Positions 44,431 to 53,633 are shown, counted from the first letter of the stretch. The stretch: DNA of 64,000 nucleotides from Chlorogloeopsis fritschii (GCF_043099315.1 NZ_CP170746.1); one strand, 5' to 3'. Notes: a model not told the origin generated them from the letters alone. Numbers and translations: made by a program.

Positions 44431-45549
44431 TCATTTAGAATTGCCGCATTCACCAAAATATTTGACGACTGCATGAGCAATAGCTTCGTTACCATCCTTG
44501 GCAATCGGTTCTGAGGAAGTTGGTGGTTGGGGTGGTTGCAGTAAAAAATCCCAAGAACCATCAAAAAACTCTGATGGGGTGAGAATTTGATGTCGGTTGT
44601 AACTTGTAATACCTTCTAATAGAAAAGCTGCTTCTGCAAATTCATCACGGGTTACAGAAACGATTGGCACATCTAGGCGAGTAGCTTCTGCAAAAGTACT
44701 GAAACCAGGTTTAGAAACAACTCGATCGCAAATGGGCATAAAATCTACAGGACGGAATTGGCGTAGCGCTTCGCGCTTGCCGCAGGCTTCGCTAATTTGA
44801 ATTACATTAGGTAAATCTGGGGCTAATTGGTCGAAGGCAATAAATTGCCAGTCCGAAAATTTTTGCAGGCGATCGTAAGGGATTTTTTGCAAGCCCAAGC
44901 CACCGAAAGTAAGTAATATAGTTCTTTCTGGTGGTGCAGTAATACCCCAAATTGCTCGGATTTCGTCAGCAGAATAACGAGGAGAACCACCTGTTAAGCC
45001 TACGTCTATAATGTACTGAAATGCTTCCATCGGTTCGTGAAAGGGAAGGCGAAACAAGCGATCGCACTTGCTGTAACAATCGCTAATCCAATCTGCAACT
45101 TCGGTAAAGCGATCGCCCCAACTTCGGTAAATAAAGTCGAAGCCAAAGTTACTCATCATCCAGCAGGGAATACCAGCAGCTTTACCCATTTCCGCAGCAA
45201 GGAAAGGAATATCTGCCAAGATGAGATGGACACGATTTTGGCGGATAAAGTTGATTTCTGAAGCGATGATAGAACGCTGATTCTTCTTAATCTCTAACAA
45301 CTTTTCCAATGTCGCTGCTTTATCCATTGTCAAGCTATCTGCTTGTACAACACCTAAATCGAATGCACGGGGACGATGGATAAAATCGCCTTCAATATAG
45401 CACTCTAGCAACCACCGTGGAGCCGTGGTCACCAAAATGAGCAGCACTTCTGGACATAACTTTTGAATAGTTGCCGCAACAGCTGCGGCACGAGTAGCAT
45501 GACCAAAGCCATGATTTGTTATTGCTATGTATAAAATTGGACGTTCCAT
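44431..45549 (-). CDS. GT-B glycosyltransferase-like protein
   Basis: A 372-residue protein resembling the MurG/UGT fold. The N-terminal glycine motif is ITNHGFGHATRAAAVAATI; the C-terminal half has ILLTFGGLGLQKIPYD and VVSKPGFSTFAEATRLDVPI, the donor-binding region. Its substrate is unknown. Between IQI and QF, the sequence SEACGKREALR is encoded by a GC-rich palindrome-like stretch (44761-44792) that looks like an in-frame repeat insertion. The gene stands alone. Confidence 0.75.
   Translation of the reverse strand: MERPILYIAITNHGFGHATRAAAVAATIQKLCPEVLLILVTTAPRWLLECYIEGDFIHRPRAFDLGVVQADSLTMDKAATLEKLLEIKKNQRSIIASEINFIRQNRVHLILADIPFLAAEMGKAAGIPCWMMSNFGFDFIYRSWGDRFTEVADWISDCYSKCDRLFRLPFHEPMEAFQYIIDVGLTGGSPRYSADEIRAIWGITAPPERTILLTFGGLGLQKIPYDRLQKFSDWQFIAFDQLAPDLPNVIQISEACGKREALRQFRPVDFMPICDRVVSKPGFSTFAEATRLDVPIVSVTRDEFAEAAFLLEGITSYNRHQILTPSEFFDGSWDFLLQPPQPPTSSEPIAKDGNEAIAHAVVKYFGECGNSK
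44761..44792. repeat. GC-rich repeat inserted inside a coding sequence
   Basis: A 32-bp stretch starting GCGTAGCGCTTCGCGC and ending CCGCAGGCTTCGC. It contrasts with the AT-richer flanks and has overlapping inverted repeats (GCGAAG/CTTCGC). It resembles small palindromic repeats of Nostoc-type genomes and keeps the reading frame open. Confidence 0.6.
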
Positions 45550-45594
45550 ATTGAATTTGAGATTTTTGAGCAGAAGGGAAGTTAGTAGATAGTA

Positions 45595-45659
45595 GTAGGG
45601 GGGTTTAGAAGATAATTTGTCGGTTTGAACCGAAAATAATCAATAAAACCCGCCCGTAC
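45595..45659. mobile_element. Miniature inverted-repeat element, family A copy 2
   Basis: A 65-bp element starting GTAGGGGGGTTT and ending AAACCCGCCCGTAC. Its interior (AGAAGATAATTTGTCGGTTT and onward) matches the copy at 6108-6174 at most positions and in the same orientation. It lies between two minus-strand genes. Confidence 0.75.
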
Positions 45660-45699
45660 AGTAGATAGTAGTAAAAAATTAACAATTAACCACTAACCA

Positions 45700-46893
45700 C
45701 TAACTATTAGCCATTAACCATTCCCTAATTCCCTCAACCAGTTGGTCGATTTCCGATTTAAGTGTAAAGTAATGAACGCAAGCACGCACGCAATTCGGAT
45801 TGGCAATTATCCGAATAAATAATCCTTGCGATTCTAAAAAATTGACCAATTGGGGATGAGAATGGGGCTTGCTCTGAGTGAGTTGAAATGAGACTAAACC
45901 GCTTTCGGGTGGTGAGGTTCGCAAAAGATGAACATCCGGTAATGTCCTCAACCGCTGCCACATATACTCACTATTACGACAAATTTGCTGATAGCGTTCC
46001 TCTGCCGTTCCCCATTTTTGATGAATAGCGATCGCTTCTCTCAACCCGGCGTAAAGAGGATAATCTGATGTTGCGACTTCATAGCATTGTCCATTGGGCT
46101 GCCAATCTACAGGCATTCCTTGACTATCGGTAATAATACTGCGCCAACCAACAAAAGTAGGCTTCAGGCTTGTCCTAATTTCTGGGCTGACATACAAACC
46201 CCCTATTCCTGCAGGGCCACATAACCATTTATGCCCGGTGAATGCATAAAAATCTACCCCCAATTCAGTTAAATTCAAAGGCAATGAACCAACTGATTGC
46301 GCCGCGTCTATCAGCAATAGAGAATTATTATCTCTGCATTTTTCTACAATTTTGTCAAGAGGTAAAACTTGACCTGTATTCCACAGAATATGGCTCAAAA
46401 CTACTAAACGGGTATTGGGGCGAAGGTGCTGGGCAATTACCGCTACAGGATCGCCTTCGTTCAAGGTAGGCATTAAGGGGCAGGTAGTAACTTCTACACT
46501 ATATCTGCGGGAAATTTCCTGGGCAATTGCCACTACGCTGTGATGTTCGCATTCAGATAAAAGCAAGTGATCGCCAGCTTGCCATTCAATACCCCACATT
46601 GCAATGTTACAGCCAACAGTTACATTCTCCGTAATGGTAATTGTTTCAGGTTGTACAGTTAATTCAGATGCGATCGCTATCCTTGTGGCTTTCACTTCCT
46701 GTCCAATCCATTTACCGACTGCATTACCAAAAGGGCCAATTTCTTGAATATACGCTTGGGCTTGAGTAATGGCATCCATAGACGCTTTAGGCATTGGGCC
46801 TTGACCGCCGTAGTTGAAATAAGTTTTATTTGCTAAAGCTGGAAATTGTTGGCGATAGAGATGCAGCTTGGTTTCTGTTACAGAAATGGTCAT
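45700..46893 (-). CDS. Cysteine/cystine lyase (C-DES-like), class V aminotransferase fold
   Basis: A 397-residue PLP enzyme. The Schiff-base lysine is K222 in FTGHKWLCGPAGIGG, and the pyridine-binding Asp is D196 in LLIDAAQSVGS. The opening NYGGQGPMPKASMDAI and the EHHSVVAIAQEI region match the cyanobacterial L-cysteine/cystine C-S lyase (C-DES), which releases sulfide or persulfide for Fe-S assembly. A cysteine desulfurase or isopenicillin-N-epimerase-like enzyme is the alternative. There are no suf genes in the window to decide. Confidence 0.75.
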   Translation of the reverse strand: MTISVTETKLHLYRQQFPALANKTYFNYGGQGPMPKASMDAITQAQAYIQEIGPFGNAVGKWIGQEVKATRIAIASELTVQPETITITENVTVGCNIAMWGIEWQAGDHLLLSECEHHSVVAIAQEISRRYSVEVTTCPLMPTLNEGDPVAVIAQHLRPNTRLVVLSHILWNTGQVLPLDKIVEKCRDNNSLLLIDAAQSVGSLPLNLTELGVDFYAFTGHKWLCGPAGIGGLYVSPEIRTSLKPTFVGWRSIITDSQGMPVDWQPNGQCYEVATSDYPLYAGLREAIAIHQKWGTAEERYQQICRNSEYMWQRLRTLPDVHLLRTSPPESGLVSFQLTQSKPHSHPQLVNFLESQGLFIRIIANPNCVRACVHYFTLKSEIDQLVEGIREWLMANS

Positions 46894-47333
46894 ACAGCAA
46901 TCCTAAATAGGTTGTGAAGTGAACAACAGTTGTACACAGAGCCTTTGCGAATCAATAAATTTCTTGGTGAACAGCAACGTTTATTCATTTTAAAAGTAGG
47001 CGATCGCACACCTGCACCTCAACGAAACTGCTTTTCGAGTTTGCTTTCTTATTCTAGTTGGGTGAGGGTTAACTGTAGATTTTGCGATCGCACATTCTAA
47101 TTCGTGAAGAGCCTAGAACGATAGTCTCCCTACCAGAATGCGTGCAATTATCCAGCAGGTAGGCTTGAGTGTAGACGAATTTGTTGAATTGTTGTGAAAT
47201 AGCTTGAACAAAGGAGCGATCGCGCAAAATTTTACGATCGCCTTTCTGTTAATTTAATAACCTTAAGAGATAAAATCTATATAAGGCTTAACCTATCCTT
47301 AGCCTAATCTTAAATTAAACGCAAATATAGTCT
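46894..47333. other. Intergenic region of about 440 bp
   Basis: Four HIP1 or half-HIP1 sites are spread over this divergent gap. Around 47138-47199 a short open stretch (MRAIIQQVGLSVDEFVELL, then stop) looks like the C-terminal remnant of a longer gene, but I cannot name it. No other structure is evident. Confidence 0.4.
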
Positions 47334-49068
47334 GTGAACGTCCAATTAAAAACATATAAAGTCATCCCTCTACAAATGCCGGGGTTGAAACGATTGCTGT
47401 CTTATCAGCGAACATGGTTGCGAGGGGATGTGCTGGCGGGTGTAACAGTAGCTGCTTATTTGATTCCCCAGTGTATGGCGTATGGGGAGTTGGCTGGTGT
47501 GGAACCTGTAGTGGGGTTGTGGGCAATTTTGCCGCCAATGATAATTTACACCCTTTTGGGTTCATCGCCTCAACTATCGGTAGGGCCGGAATCGACAACG
47601 GCAGTAATGACGGCAGCAGCGATCGCTCCCCTAATAGCTGCAAATGGTGGTAACTATGCAAGTTTCGCTTCTTTGTTGGCTTTAATGGTAGGCGTAGTGT
47701 GCATAATTGGCTACATTGCAAAGCTGGGTTTTCTAGCAGATTTACTATCTAAACCAATCCTGACAGGATATATGGCCGGAGTTGCTGTAATTATGATTAC
47801 AGGTCAGCTTGGTAAAATAGGTGGCATTGGTATTGAGGCAAATACTGTTTCTGGAGAAGTAGGTGAATTCCTCAGTCAGCTCAATCGCATTCACTGGCCG
47901 ACTCTGATTTTAGCAACTCTGGTTTTATTTTTCTTGTTCACGATTCAGCGTCGCTTTCGCACAGCACCTGGCCCATTGTTGGCGGTGTTGCTGGCAACTG
48001 CTGCTGTGGCACTCTTTAATCTTGATGAGCGGGGTGTTGCTATTGTTGGGGAAATTCCGGCGGGCTTGCCTCAGTTTGCTTTACCCAGCCTATCAGTTCA
48101 AGATTTTTTACCACTTGTAGCATCTGCGATTGGAATTGCGATTGTTGGCTATTCAGATAACGTACTCACAGCACGGGCATTTGCTAACCGCAATCATTAC
48201 AAAATTGATGCTAATCAGGAACTTTTGGCACTAGGAACCTCGAATCTGGGAAACGGATTGATGCAGGGTTTCCCAATCAGTAGCAGTGGTAGCCGCACTG
48301 TCATCGGAGATTCATTGGGAAGCAAGACGCAGGTGTTTTCCTTAGTGGCTCTGGTTGTCGTTGTCTTGGTACTATTATTTTTGCGTCCGTTATTGGCGCA
48401 ATTTCCCAAAGCGGCATTGGGAGCGATCGTGATCTATGCCGCTACCAAATTGATTGAAATACCGGAATTTATCAGACTGGGACAATTTCGGCGCAGCGAG
48501 TCTGTTTCTGGCTCTGATTACAACAGTTGGAGTTTTACTAACAGATATTTTGATTGGCGTTGGCATTGCTGTGGGTTTATCCGTCATTGATTTGTTTGCT
48601 AGGGTAGCGCGCCCACACGATGCTGTTTTGGGAGAGGTGCCGGGATTACCGGGATTGCATGATATTGAAGACTGGGAAGGAGCTAAAACTATTCCTGGAT
48701 TGGTGATTTATCGGTATGACGCTCCCTTATGCTTTGCCAATGCAGAAAACTTTAAGCGACGGGCATTAGAAGCAATCGAGGCAGAAGCAGTTCCAGTGGA
48801 GTGGTTTGTCTTAAATACAGAAGCGATCGCCGAAGTTGATATCACTGCCATCGACACCTTAGCAGAATTGCAAAGCGAACTAGCCGCTAGAAACATCACC
48901 TTTGCAATGGCACGCGTCAAACAGGATCTCTATATCCAGCTAAAGCGATCGCAACTTTTACAGAAGATTGGAAATGAACGCATATATCTCACACTGCACA
49001 CAGCGATCGCAGGATTTTCAGAGCGCGATCGGCATTCTAGCAGTAAGGTTGTTGAGTCAGATAAATAA
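47334..49068 (+). pseudogene. SulP family anion transporter, split by a frameshift
   Basis: The membrane part (frame 47334-48500) has the SulP signatures WLRGDVLAGVTVAAYLIPQC, MAYGELAGVEPVVGLW and SVGPESTTAVMTAA. It reads FRRSE and then goes out of frame, ending at 48590. The next frame continues as LFLALITTVGVLLTDILIGV and a C-terminal STAS domain (FVLNTEAIAEVDITAIDTLA) to 49068. The total of 1735 bp is one base over 578 codons, so an extra T at about 48501 restores a 577-residue protein. Such transporters move sulfate or bicarbonate by Na+ or H+ symport; the substrate is not predicted. It is a recent pseudogene or a sequence error. The start is a GTG. Confidence 0.85.
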
Positions 49069-49072
49069 GTGG

Positions 49073-50659
49073 TTAGACAAAGTCATCTGCAATAATCCGC
49101 TCGATGCACCGTTCCGCAAGGGCAGCAATGGTGAGAGAAGGGTTGGCACATGCAGTATAGCCAGGAATCATCGCACCATCTACAACATATAAACCCTTAT
49201 AGCCTTTAACTCTGCCGTAAAAATCACAGACTTTTCCAAGTACGGCACCACCGAGCGGATGTAATGTTATCTCATCTAGTACGCGGGCAGTTTTAGGCTG
49301 ATACGTGCTGTTTGTATTGGCTTGGTTAAGTTTTTGGTATGTTTTTAAGGTCGCTTGACGTAGCTGAATTATTTCTGGATCGTATATCGGCCAAGTCAGT
49401 CGCACGCTATTGGTAAAGGGATCAAACTGGAAACTCCCTTTCGCCGAACCGATGCTAAATCCCAATGAATAAAGATAATCTTGCCGTGTTTCGTTCCATT
49501 TTGGGTATGGTTGAAGCGCTGTTGGTGCAATTGGGTTGGCATGATCTTCAATTACAGCGCTTAATGGCCCGCCTTGACTGGGATTAGTGGGTGGTAGACC
49601 AACTCTAAGACCAAGAGTATCACCATTACCACCCCAGAATTTTCCGACAGCGTCATTTAGCTTGGGGAGCGTTCCTTTAGCTTTTGCCTTGACTAGAAGC
49701 TTAGATGTTCCCATGGAACCAGCCGCTAAGAAAACGTGCTTACTCGTAAAGGTGCGCTTTTGCAGAACATTCCCACCTTCATCAATTTGGTTGCAAAAAA
49801 CTGCATAACGATGCTCCGACATCTCATAAATATCCGTGACTACGTGTAATGGCAAAATTTGAACAAACCCACTCTGTTCTGCCTGTAACAGGTAGTTGCG
49901 ATCCAAGCTGTTCTTGCAACCGCTGTTATTCCCATACAAAAATTCACCAACGATCGCAGAGGGAACCCGCTCTCCAGATATCTCCTGGCGAACCACATCC
50001 CAATCTAGGTTCATGTCCAATAGTTTTCCGGGCAATCCTGCATTTGCCGCCTGCTCTAGGGTAATGCGTGTCAGGCGGTAGTAGTCTGACGCCAATATAT
50101 CCTCTGGAATGGGGCTGGGCTTTAGTATAGAGCGGACTCTAGGATAGTACACCTCAGCCATCTCATCGTAAGAGATTGATCCCTGGAAGACTCGATCGAA
50201 ATTAGCGCGTGTTGGTTCGTAAGTAGCTGCAGAGTAGACAAGAGAACCGCCACCCACACCTGCACCTGCTAACACACCGATGCCGTTTTCCCCCAAAACC
50301 TCCAACACACCGGTACAGTCATCAATGGCAGCAGGCTTAAAAACACCAAGTAAAGGAACAGAAGAAGAGTTTAGCCAAAAAGAGCGACTATCTGGAGCAC
50401 GCAGGCTAGAAAAGGTGTTTTGTTCTTCAGTCAAAGTCCAACGACGCCCGCGTTCCAGCACAAGAGTTTGTACTCCAGCTTGCGCCAACCGCAGCGCCGC
50501 AACCGCGCCGCCAAAGCCACTGCCAATCACGATCGCATCTATAGGTTCACTCTGATTTGCCCAGGAACGCAAGACATCAAGGCTGGTGACTGTATAACCT
50601 CCAAGAGCAAAAGCACTAGCTTTGAGGAAACGCCGTCGGTGGATGTAGCGATTATTCAT
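49073..50659 (-). CDS. GMC oxidoreductase, cholesterol-oxidase-like, Tat-exported
   Basis: A 528-residue flavoprotein. The N-terminus HRRRFLKASAFALGGYT is a twin-arginine signal. FAD binding starts at DAIVIGSGFGGAVAALRLAQ, with the GAGVGGGSLVY loop and the C-terminal TLHPLGGAVLGK and YTACANPSLTIAALAERCIE closing the site. These match the cholesterol-oxidase branch of the GMC family. The substrate in cyanobacteria is unknown; it is probably an alcohol oxidised in the periplasm. Its 3' end lies 4 bp from that of the convergent SulP gene. Confidence 0.87.
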   Translation of the reverse strand: MNNRYIHRRRFLKASAFALGGYTVTSLDVLRSWANQSEPIDAIVIGSGFGGAVAALRLAQAGVQTLVLERGRRWTLTEEQNTFSSLRAPDSRSFWLNSSSVPLLGVFKPAAIDDCTGVLEVLGENGIGVLAGAGVGGGSLVYSAATYEPTRANFDRVFQGSISYDEMAEVYYPRVRSILKPSPIPEDILASDYYRLTRITLEQAANAGLPGKLLDMNLDWDVVRQEISGERVPSAIVGEFLYGNNSGCKNSLDRNYLLQAEQSGFVQILPLHVVTDIYEMSEHRYAVFCNQIDEGGNVLQKRTFTSKHVFLAAGSMGTSKLLVKAKAKGTLPKLNDAVGKFWGGNGDTLGLRVGLPPTNPSQGGPLSAVIEDHANPIAPTALQPYPKWNETRQDYLYSLGFSIGSAKGSFQFDPFTNSVRLTWPIYDPEIIQLRQATLKTYQKLNQANTNSTYQPKTARVLDEITLHPLGGAVLGKVCDFYGRVKGYKGLYVVDGAMIPGYTACANPSLTIAALAERCIERIIADDFV

Positions 50660-50825
50660 AAGTATTTCTTGTCATACTTAGTAGAAATTAGACTCCACAT
50701 ATAGCACGGAAGCCTGTGAAGCAGTAATTCATATGCAACTTTGATGCCAGTACAAATAGTGTGAAGCGCGATCGCACTGGCGTGACGGACTAATTTAGTG
50801 CATAAATATAAATCTTGTGGTAAAT

Positions 50826-50880
50826 CTTGTGGTGTGGACATCTTGTCCGCACCGGACGGGTTAGAAGCTCATCCCACAAG
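50826..50880. repeat. Inverted-repeat element with flanking small duplications
   Basis: CTTGTGG (50826-50832) and CCCACAAG (50873-50880) bound a 55-bp GC-richer stretch. AAATCTTGTGGT is duplicated in tandem at 50810-50833, and TATAAATGTGCC is duplicated at 50883-50906, where the copies overlap the 3' end of the GNAT gene and supply its stop codon. Confidence 0.6.
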
Positions 50881-50893
50881 TTTATAAATGTGC

Positions 50894-51412
50894 CTATAAA
50901 TGTGCCTGCCCTGTGTGGATCTCGTAGTATAGAAGTGGTCGTCCGTTGACGATCGCCCGCCGAGTTCGAGACATACCCAGAGCCTCAAGTACCCTAATCG
51001 AAGCTTCATTCGGTTCATCGACATCTGCGATCGCCCATTCCAAACCAAGCACGTCAAAAGCATAACAAAGTACAGCCCGTGCGGCTTCTTTTGCGTAGCC
51101 GCGTCCCCAAAGTAAGGGACAAGTACCAAAAATGAGACTCGGCGCTTCCTGGGAGAAATGAAGCAAACCTGCGAATCCCGCGATCAAGTCACTTTGATTT
51201 TCAAAAAATAGCCAAATCCCGTAGCCGTAATTTGCAAAATTCGCTGCACTTGTTTCAATAAAAGATTGCGCTTCCTCACGGGAAATTTGGCGATCGTCAA
51301 AGAGGAAGTGCCGCACATTAGCATCAGTCCATAGCTCGTGCAAGGAGTCAAGATCCTCGCTCTGGCATGGACGCAGGCTCAATCGTTCAGTGTGAAGCAA
51401 GTACGCGCTCAT
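50894..51412 (-). CDS. GNAT family N-acetyltransferase (RimJ/RimL type)
   Basis: A 172-residue acetyltransferase from the ATG at 51412; a TTG at 51427 would add five residues. It has TERLSLRPCQSEDLDSLHEL at the start and the acetyl-CoA loop GTCPLLWGRGYAKEAARAVL (RGYA). WAIADVDEPNEASIRVLEAL is the typical ribosomal-protein acetyltransferase pattern. The last codons lie in a small duplicated sequence (TATAAATGTGCC), so the C-terminus may have shifted recently. The true substrate is unknown. Confidence 0.88.
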   Translation of the reverse strand: MSAYLLHTERLSLRPCQSEDLDSLHELWTDANVRHFLFDDRQISREEAQSFIETSAANFANYGYGIWLFFENQSDLIAGFAGLLHFSQEAPSLIFGTCPLLWGRGYAKEAARAVLCYAFDVLGLEWAIADVDEPNEASIRVLEALGMSRTRRAIVNGRPLLYYEIHTGQAHL

Positions 51413-51658
51413 AATTAAGTCCAACAACAGCGGCTCTCGTCTATCTGCTGCAATGTAATATTAACTTGCTGATACCATTGATCTATAAAGAAGCTCTTTA
51501 TTTAGCCCGCGCAGGTGGGCTTAGTTCTTATAGCCCAACCCTTCTAGGGTTTGGGTGATATAGATATAGATATTAAATGCATTGTTACAGAGAATTGGTA
51601 TGACATCGCGATCGCCTTTTACGTCAGTGAAAATCACATTGATGTTATGATCGAAGAC

Positions 51659-51792
51659 GTTCGGTTCTGGTGGGGAGCAGCCACCAGAGGTAACGGGGAA
51701 AGTACGGTGCAAATCCGACGCTGTCCCGCAACTGTAATCAAGTCAAAAGTCACATAACTTTTGTCCTTGTAAGTCAGGATGCCCGCCGAAGT
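51659..51792 (+). promoter_or_regulatory. Cobalamin riboswitch
   Basis: The conserved core is clear: GGTAACGGGGAAAGTACGGT, then GCAAATCCGACGCTGTCCCG and CAACTGTAA, and the 3' part AAGTCAGGATGCCCGCC (B12-box region). A variable arm between contains AAAAGTCACATAACTTTT. It ends 35 bp before the DUF1636 start, so coenzyme B12 should repress that gene. No alternative terminator stem with a T-run is obvious, which would point to translational control; that is inferred. Confidence 0.92.
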
Positions 51793-51827
51793 TAATCAAT
51801 GTATTTTTATGTATCTGCGAGGAACAG

Positions 51828-52247
51828 ATGACAGCCACAGCAAATATTTCCGCAACCAAGGGCACTAATGCCCCTTCTCATACTTTATTTGTTTGTAAAA
51901 CTTGCGCCACCACATGGCAAGATGGCAAGCGAGTTGGTGAAAGTGGAGGGCAAAAGCTACTAAAACAGCTGCAAAACCTATCACAAGACTGGCACTTGAA
52001 AAATTATTTTCCAATTCAGGAAGTTGAATGCATGAGCGCTTGCAGTCATTCTTGCGTCGTCGCTTTTGCTGGTTCTGGTAAATTAACTTATCTGTTTGGA
52101 GATTTACCAATCGATAACAGTGCATCTGCAATCTTAGAATGTGCTAGCCAATACTATGCTAAACCCGATGGTTTACTGCCTTGGTCAGAACGTCCTGAAC
52201 CCCTCAAGAAAGGCATTTTGGCTAGGATTCCATCCTTACCCCAGTAA
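51828..52247 (+). CDS. DUF1636 family protein (2Fe-2S thioredoxin-like)
   Basis: A 139-residue protein of the DUF1636 metal-binding family. Cysteines C23 and C26 (FVCKTCATTW) and C68, C72 and C76 (VECMSACSHSCVVAF) are placed as in thioredoxin-like [2Fe-2S] proteins. DUF1636 genes in other bacteria are often near cobalamin synthesis or CobW genes. Here a cobalamin riboswitch directly precedes the gene, supporting a role in cobalt or cobalamin physiology. It is the only gene under that switch in the window. The exact role is unknown. Confidence 0.87.
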   Translation: MTATANISATKGTNAPSHTLFVCKTCATTWQDGKRVGESGGQKLLKQLQNLSQDWHLKNYFPIQEVECMSACSHSCVVAFAGSGKLTYLFGDLPIDNSASAILECASQYYAKPDGLLPWSERPEPLKKGILARIPSLPQ

Positions 52248-52264
52248 AGACTATGTCAGGGTTG

Positions 52265-52942
52265 TTAATTCACTGTTTCTTGTACCAGTACTAATCTTCC
52301 TTCTTTGTATGCCTGCCGCAAGGCTATAGCCTCTGCCACAATCTGTTGGGCGCTCAGTCCCTCTGTATCCATCATCTTTTGTAGAGTAGTTCCAGTCCGT
52401 TCATTTTCTTCATGAATGGGTGGAATTTGACAGTACCTGCCGCCATTTTTTGTCCGTCTCCAGATGCTGGGCTTTTCGGGTTTTATTTCCCTGGGTTGAC
52501 GTTGCTTTCTGACTAGCTCTCGTACTGCTTTTTGAGAAACTTCTGCTAAATCTAAGAGCTGATCGATGACTGGCTGATATTTCTTGCTGTTTTCTGCTAG
52601 CTGATATATGGTTCTCGGTTCAATTTGCGCTAAATCTTGAGGCGAGAACTTTTGAAAGGCTGCTGCCACTTTTAGATATTTCTTCTCCTCACCCAAGAAG
52701 CCGTGTTCATCAAGCAGCTTCTTGTATTCCCGCTTGGAGTGCGTCTTTTTAAATTCGGCTAAAAAGAAGGCATGACGCAGAATAGTTGCGGTGACATGAA
52801 AGAGTGCCCCAAAAGAGGAATTTAGATCGCCAGAAAGCGCTGCCATCTCAGCCTGCTCTTTCTCGTATTGCTTAAAGGAGGATTCGCTAATTGTTTTAGA
52901 ATCAACTTGGGCTGCTATTACACTGTGCATTTGTGTCGTCAT
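52265..52942 (-). CDS. Protein of unknown function, possibly nucleic-acid binding
   Basis: A 225-residue, highly charged, mainly helical protein. The helical stretches FSPQDLAQIEPRTIYQLAEN and LAEVSQKAVRELVRKQRQPR could be helix-turn-helix-like. RRTKNGGRYCQIPPI is a basic loop. The C-terminus (LSAQQIVAEAIALRQAYKEG) is again helical. I do not recognise a family. Position, strand and the clean frame support it as a gene; it is convergent with the DUF1636 gene, 17 bp apart. Confidence 0.65.
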   Translation of the reverse strand: MTTQMHSVIAAQVDSKTISESSFKQYEKEQAEMAALSGDLNSSFGALFHVTATILRHAFFLAEFKKTHSKREYKKLLDEHGFLGEEKKYLKVAAAFQKFSPQDLAQIEPRTIYQLAENSKKYQPVIDQLLDLAEVSQKAVRELVRKQRQPREIKPEKPSIWRRTKNGGRYCQIPPIHEENERTGTTLQKMMDTEGLSAQQIVAEAIALRQAYKEGRLVLVQETVN

Positions 52943-53191
52943 AAAGCGATCGCACTATTGTGCTGTTGGCAAAATTTAGCTTAACTAGAACAATTGTACT
53001 ACTTTAAGGACAAGAAGAATCCCCGAACATACTAAAATTTTTGAGAAGAATGATGAAAGATTTATACAAGTAGGGACAGGTGACAGGGGACTAGGGATTA
53101 GGAAAGATGAGGAAGATGGGGAGGATGGGGAGAAACCGCTTCCCAGTGGGAGGTTAGTAGTAGAGATGCTATTACTTAATTTTCACGCAGT

Positions 53192-53539
53192 TTACTTGGA
53201 GCCACCTTTAGGAATCATTGTGTCAGGAATATGCTCTAACCCCCATTCAATCATTGCTACCAGCACAGGGCGAAGACTCTGTCCTCGTTCTGTAAGTTGG
53301 TAGTTCATTCGCCGCGGATGATTGCCATAGGGCTGTTTTACTATCAAATTTAAGTCTTCAAGAGACTTGAGCCGATTTGCCAAGATATTAGTGGAAATTC
53401 CTTCCGGAGATTCTAAAAACTCCTCAAATCGCTGTTTGCCAAAAAACATCATGTCTCTAATTACCAACAGTGTCCAGCGATCGCCAATTAGATCCAGCGT
53501 GGATGCGATCGGACAGTAGGAGCGTTTTAATTGTGCCAT
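53192..53539 (-). CDS. HxlR family transcriptional regulator
   Basis: A 115-residue winged helix-turn-helix regulator. The start RSYCPIASTLDLIGDRWTLL with its conserved Cys (C9), then IRDMMFFGKQRFEEFLESPE and ISTNILANRLKSLEDLNLIV, is the HxlR/DUF24 pattern. Members often sense electrophiles or thiol stress through that Cys, or formaldehyde. The start is the ATG at 53539; a TTG three bases earlier is in frame. It is divergent from the cupin gene, with palindromes between them that fit an operator. Confidence 0.92.
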   Translation of the reverse strand: MAQLKRSYCPIASTLDLIGDRWTLLVIRDMMFFGKQRFEEFLESPEGISTNILANRLKSLEDLNLIVKQPYGNHPRRMNYQLTERGQSLRPVLVAMIEWGLEHIPDTMIPKGGSK

Positions 53540-53565
53540 CAATCTAAAATCTGAATTTCAAGATT

Positions 53566-53600
53566 ACTTGCATTTTACAAGTTAACTTTGCTAAAGTAAC
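53566..53600. promoter_or_regulatory. Candidate HxlR operator
   Basis: Two inverted repeats lie between the divergent genes: ACTTG-N7-CAAGT (53566-53582) and GTTAACTTTGCTAAAGTAAC (53581-53600, one mismatch or indel). The second resembles the TTAACTT-type/AAGTAA sites of HxlR regulators. A third ACTTG lies near 53606. Confidence 0.65.
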
Positions 53601-53633
53601 TTTTAACTTGCAATTTAAAACCTAAGGATAACC

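Noticed and set aside
51521..51757. Short frames on both strands around the riboswitch
   Set aside because: They overlap the structured cobalamin riboswitch and are best explained as chance frames.
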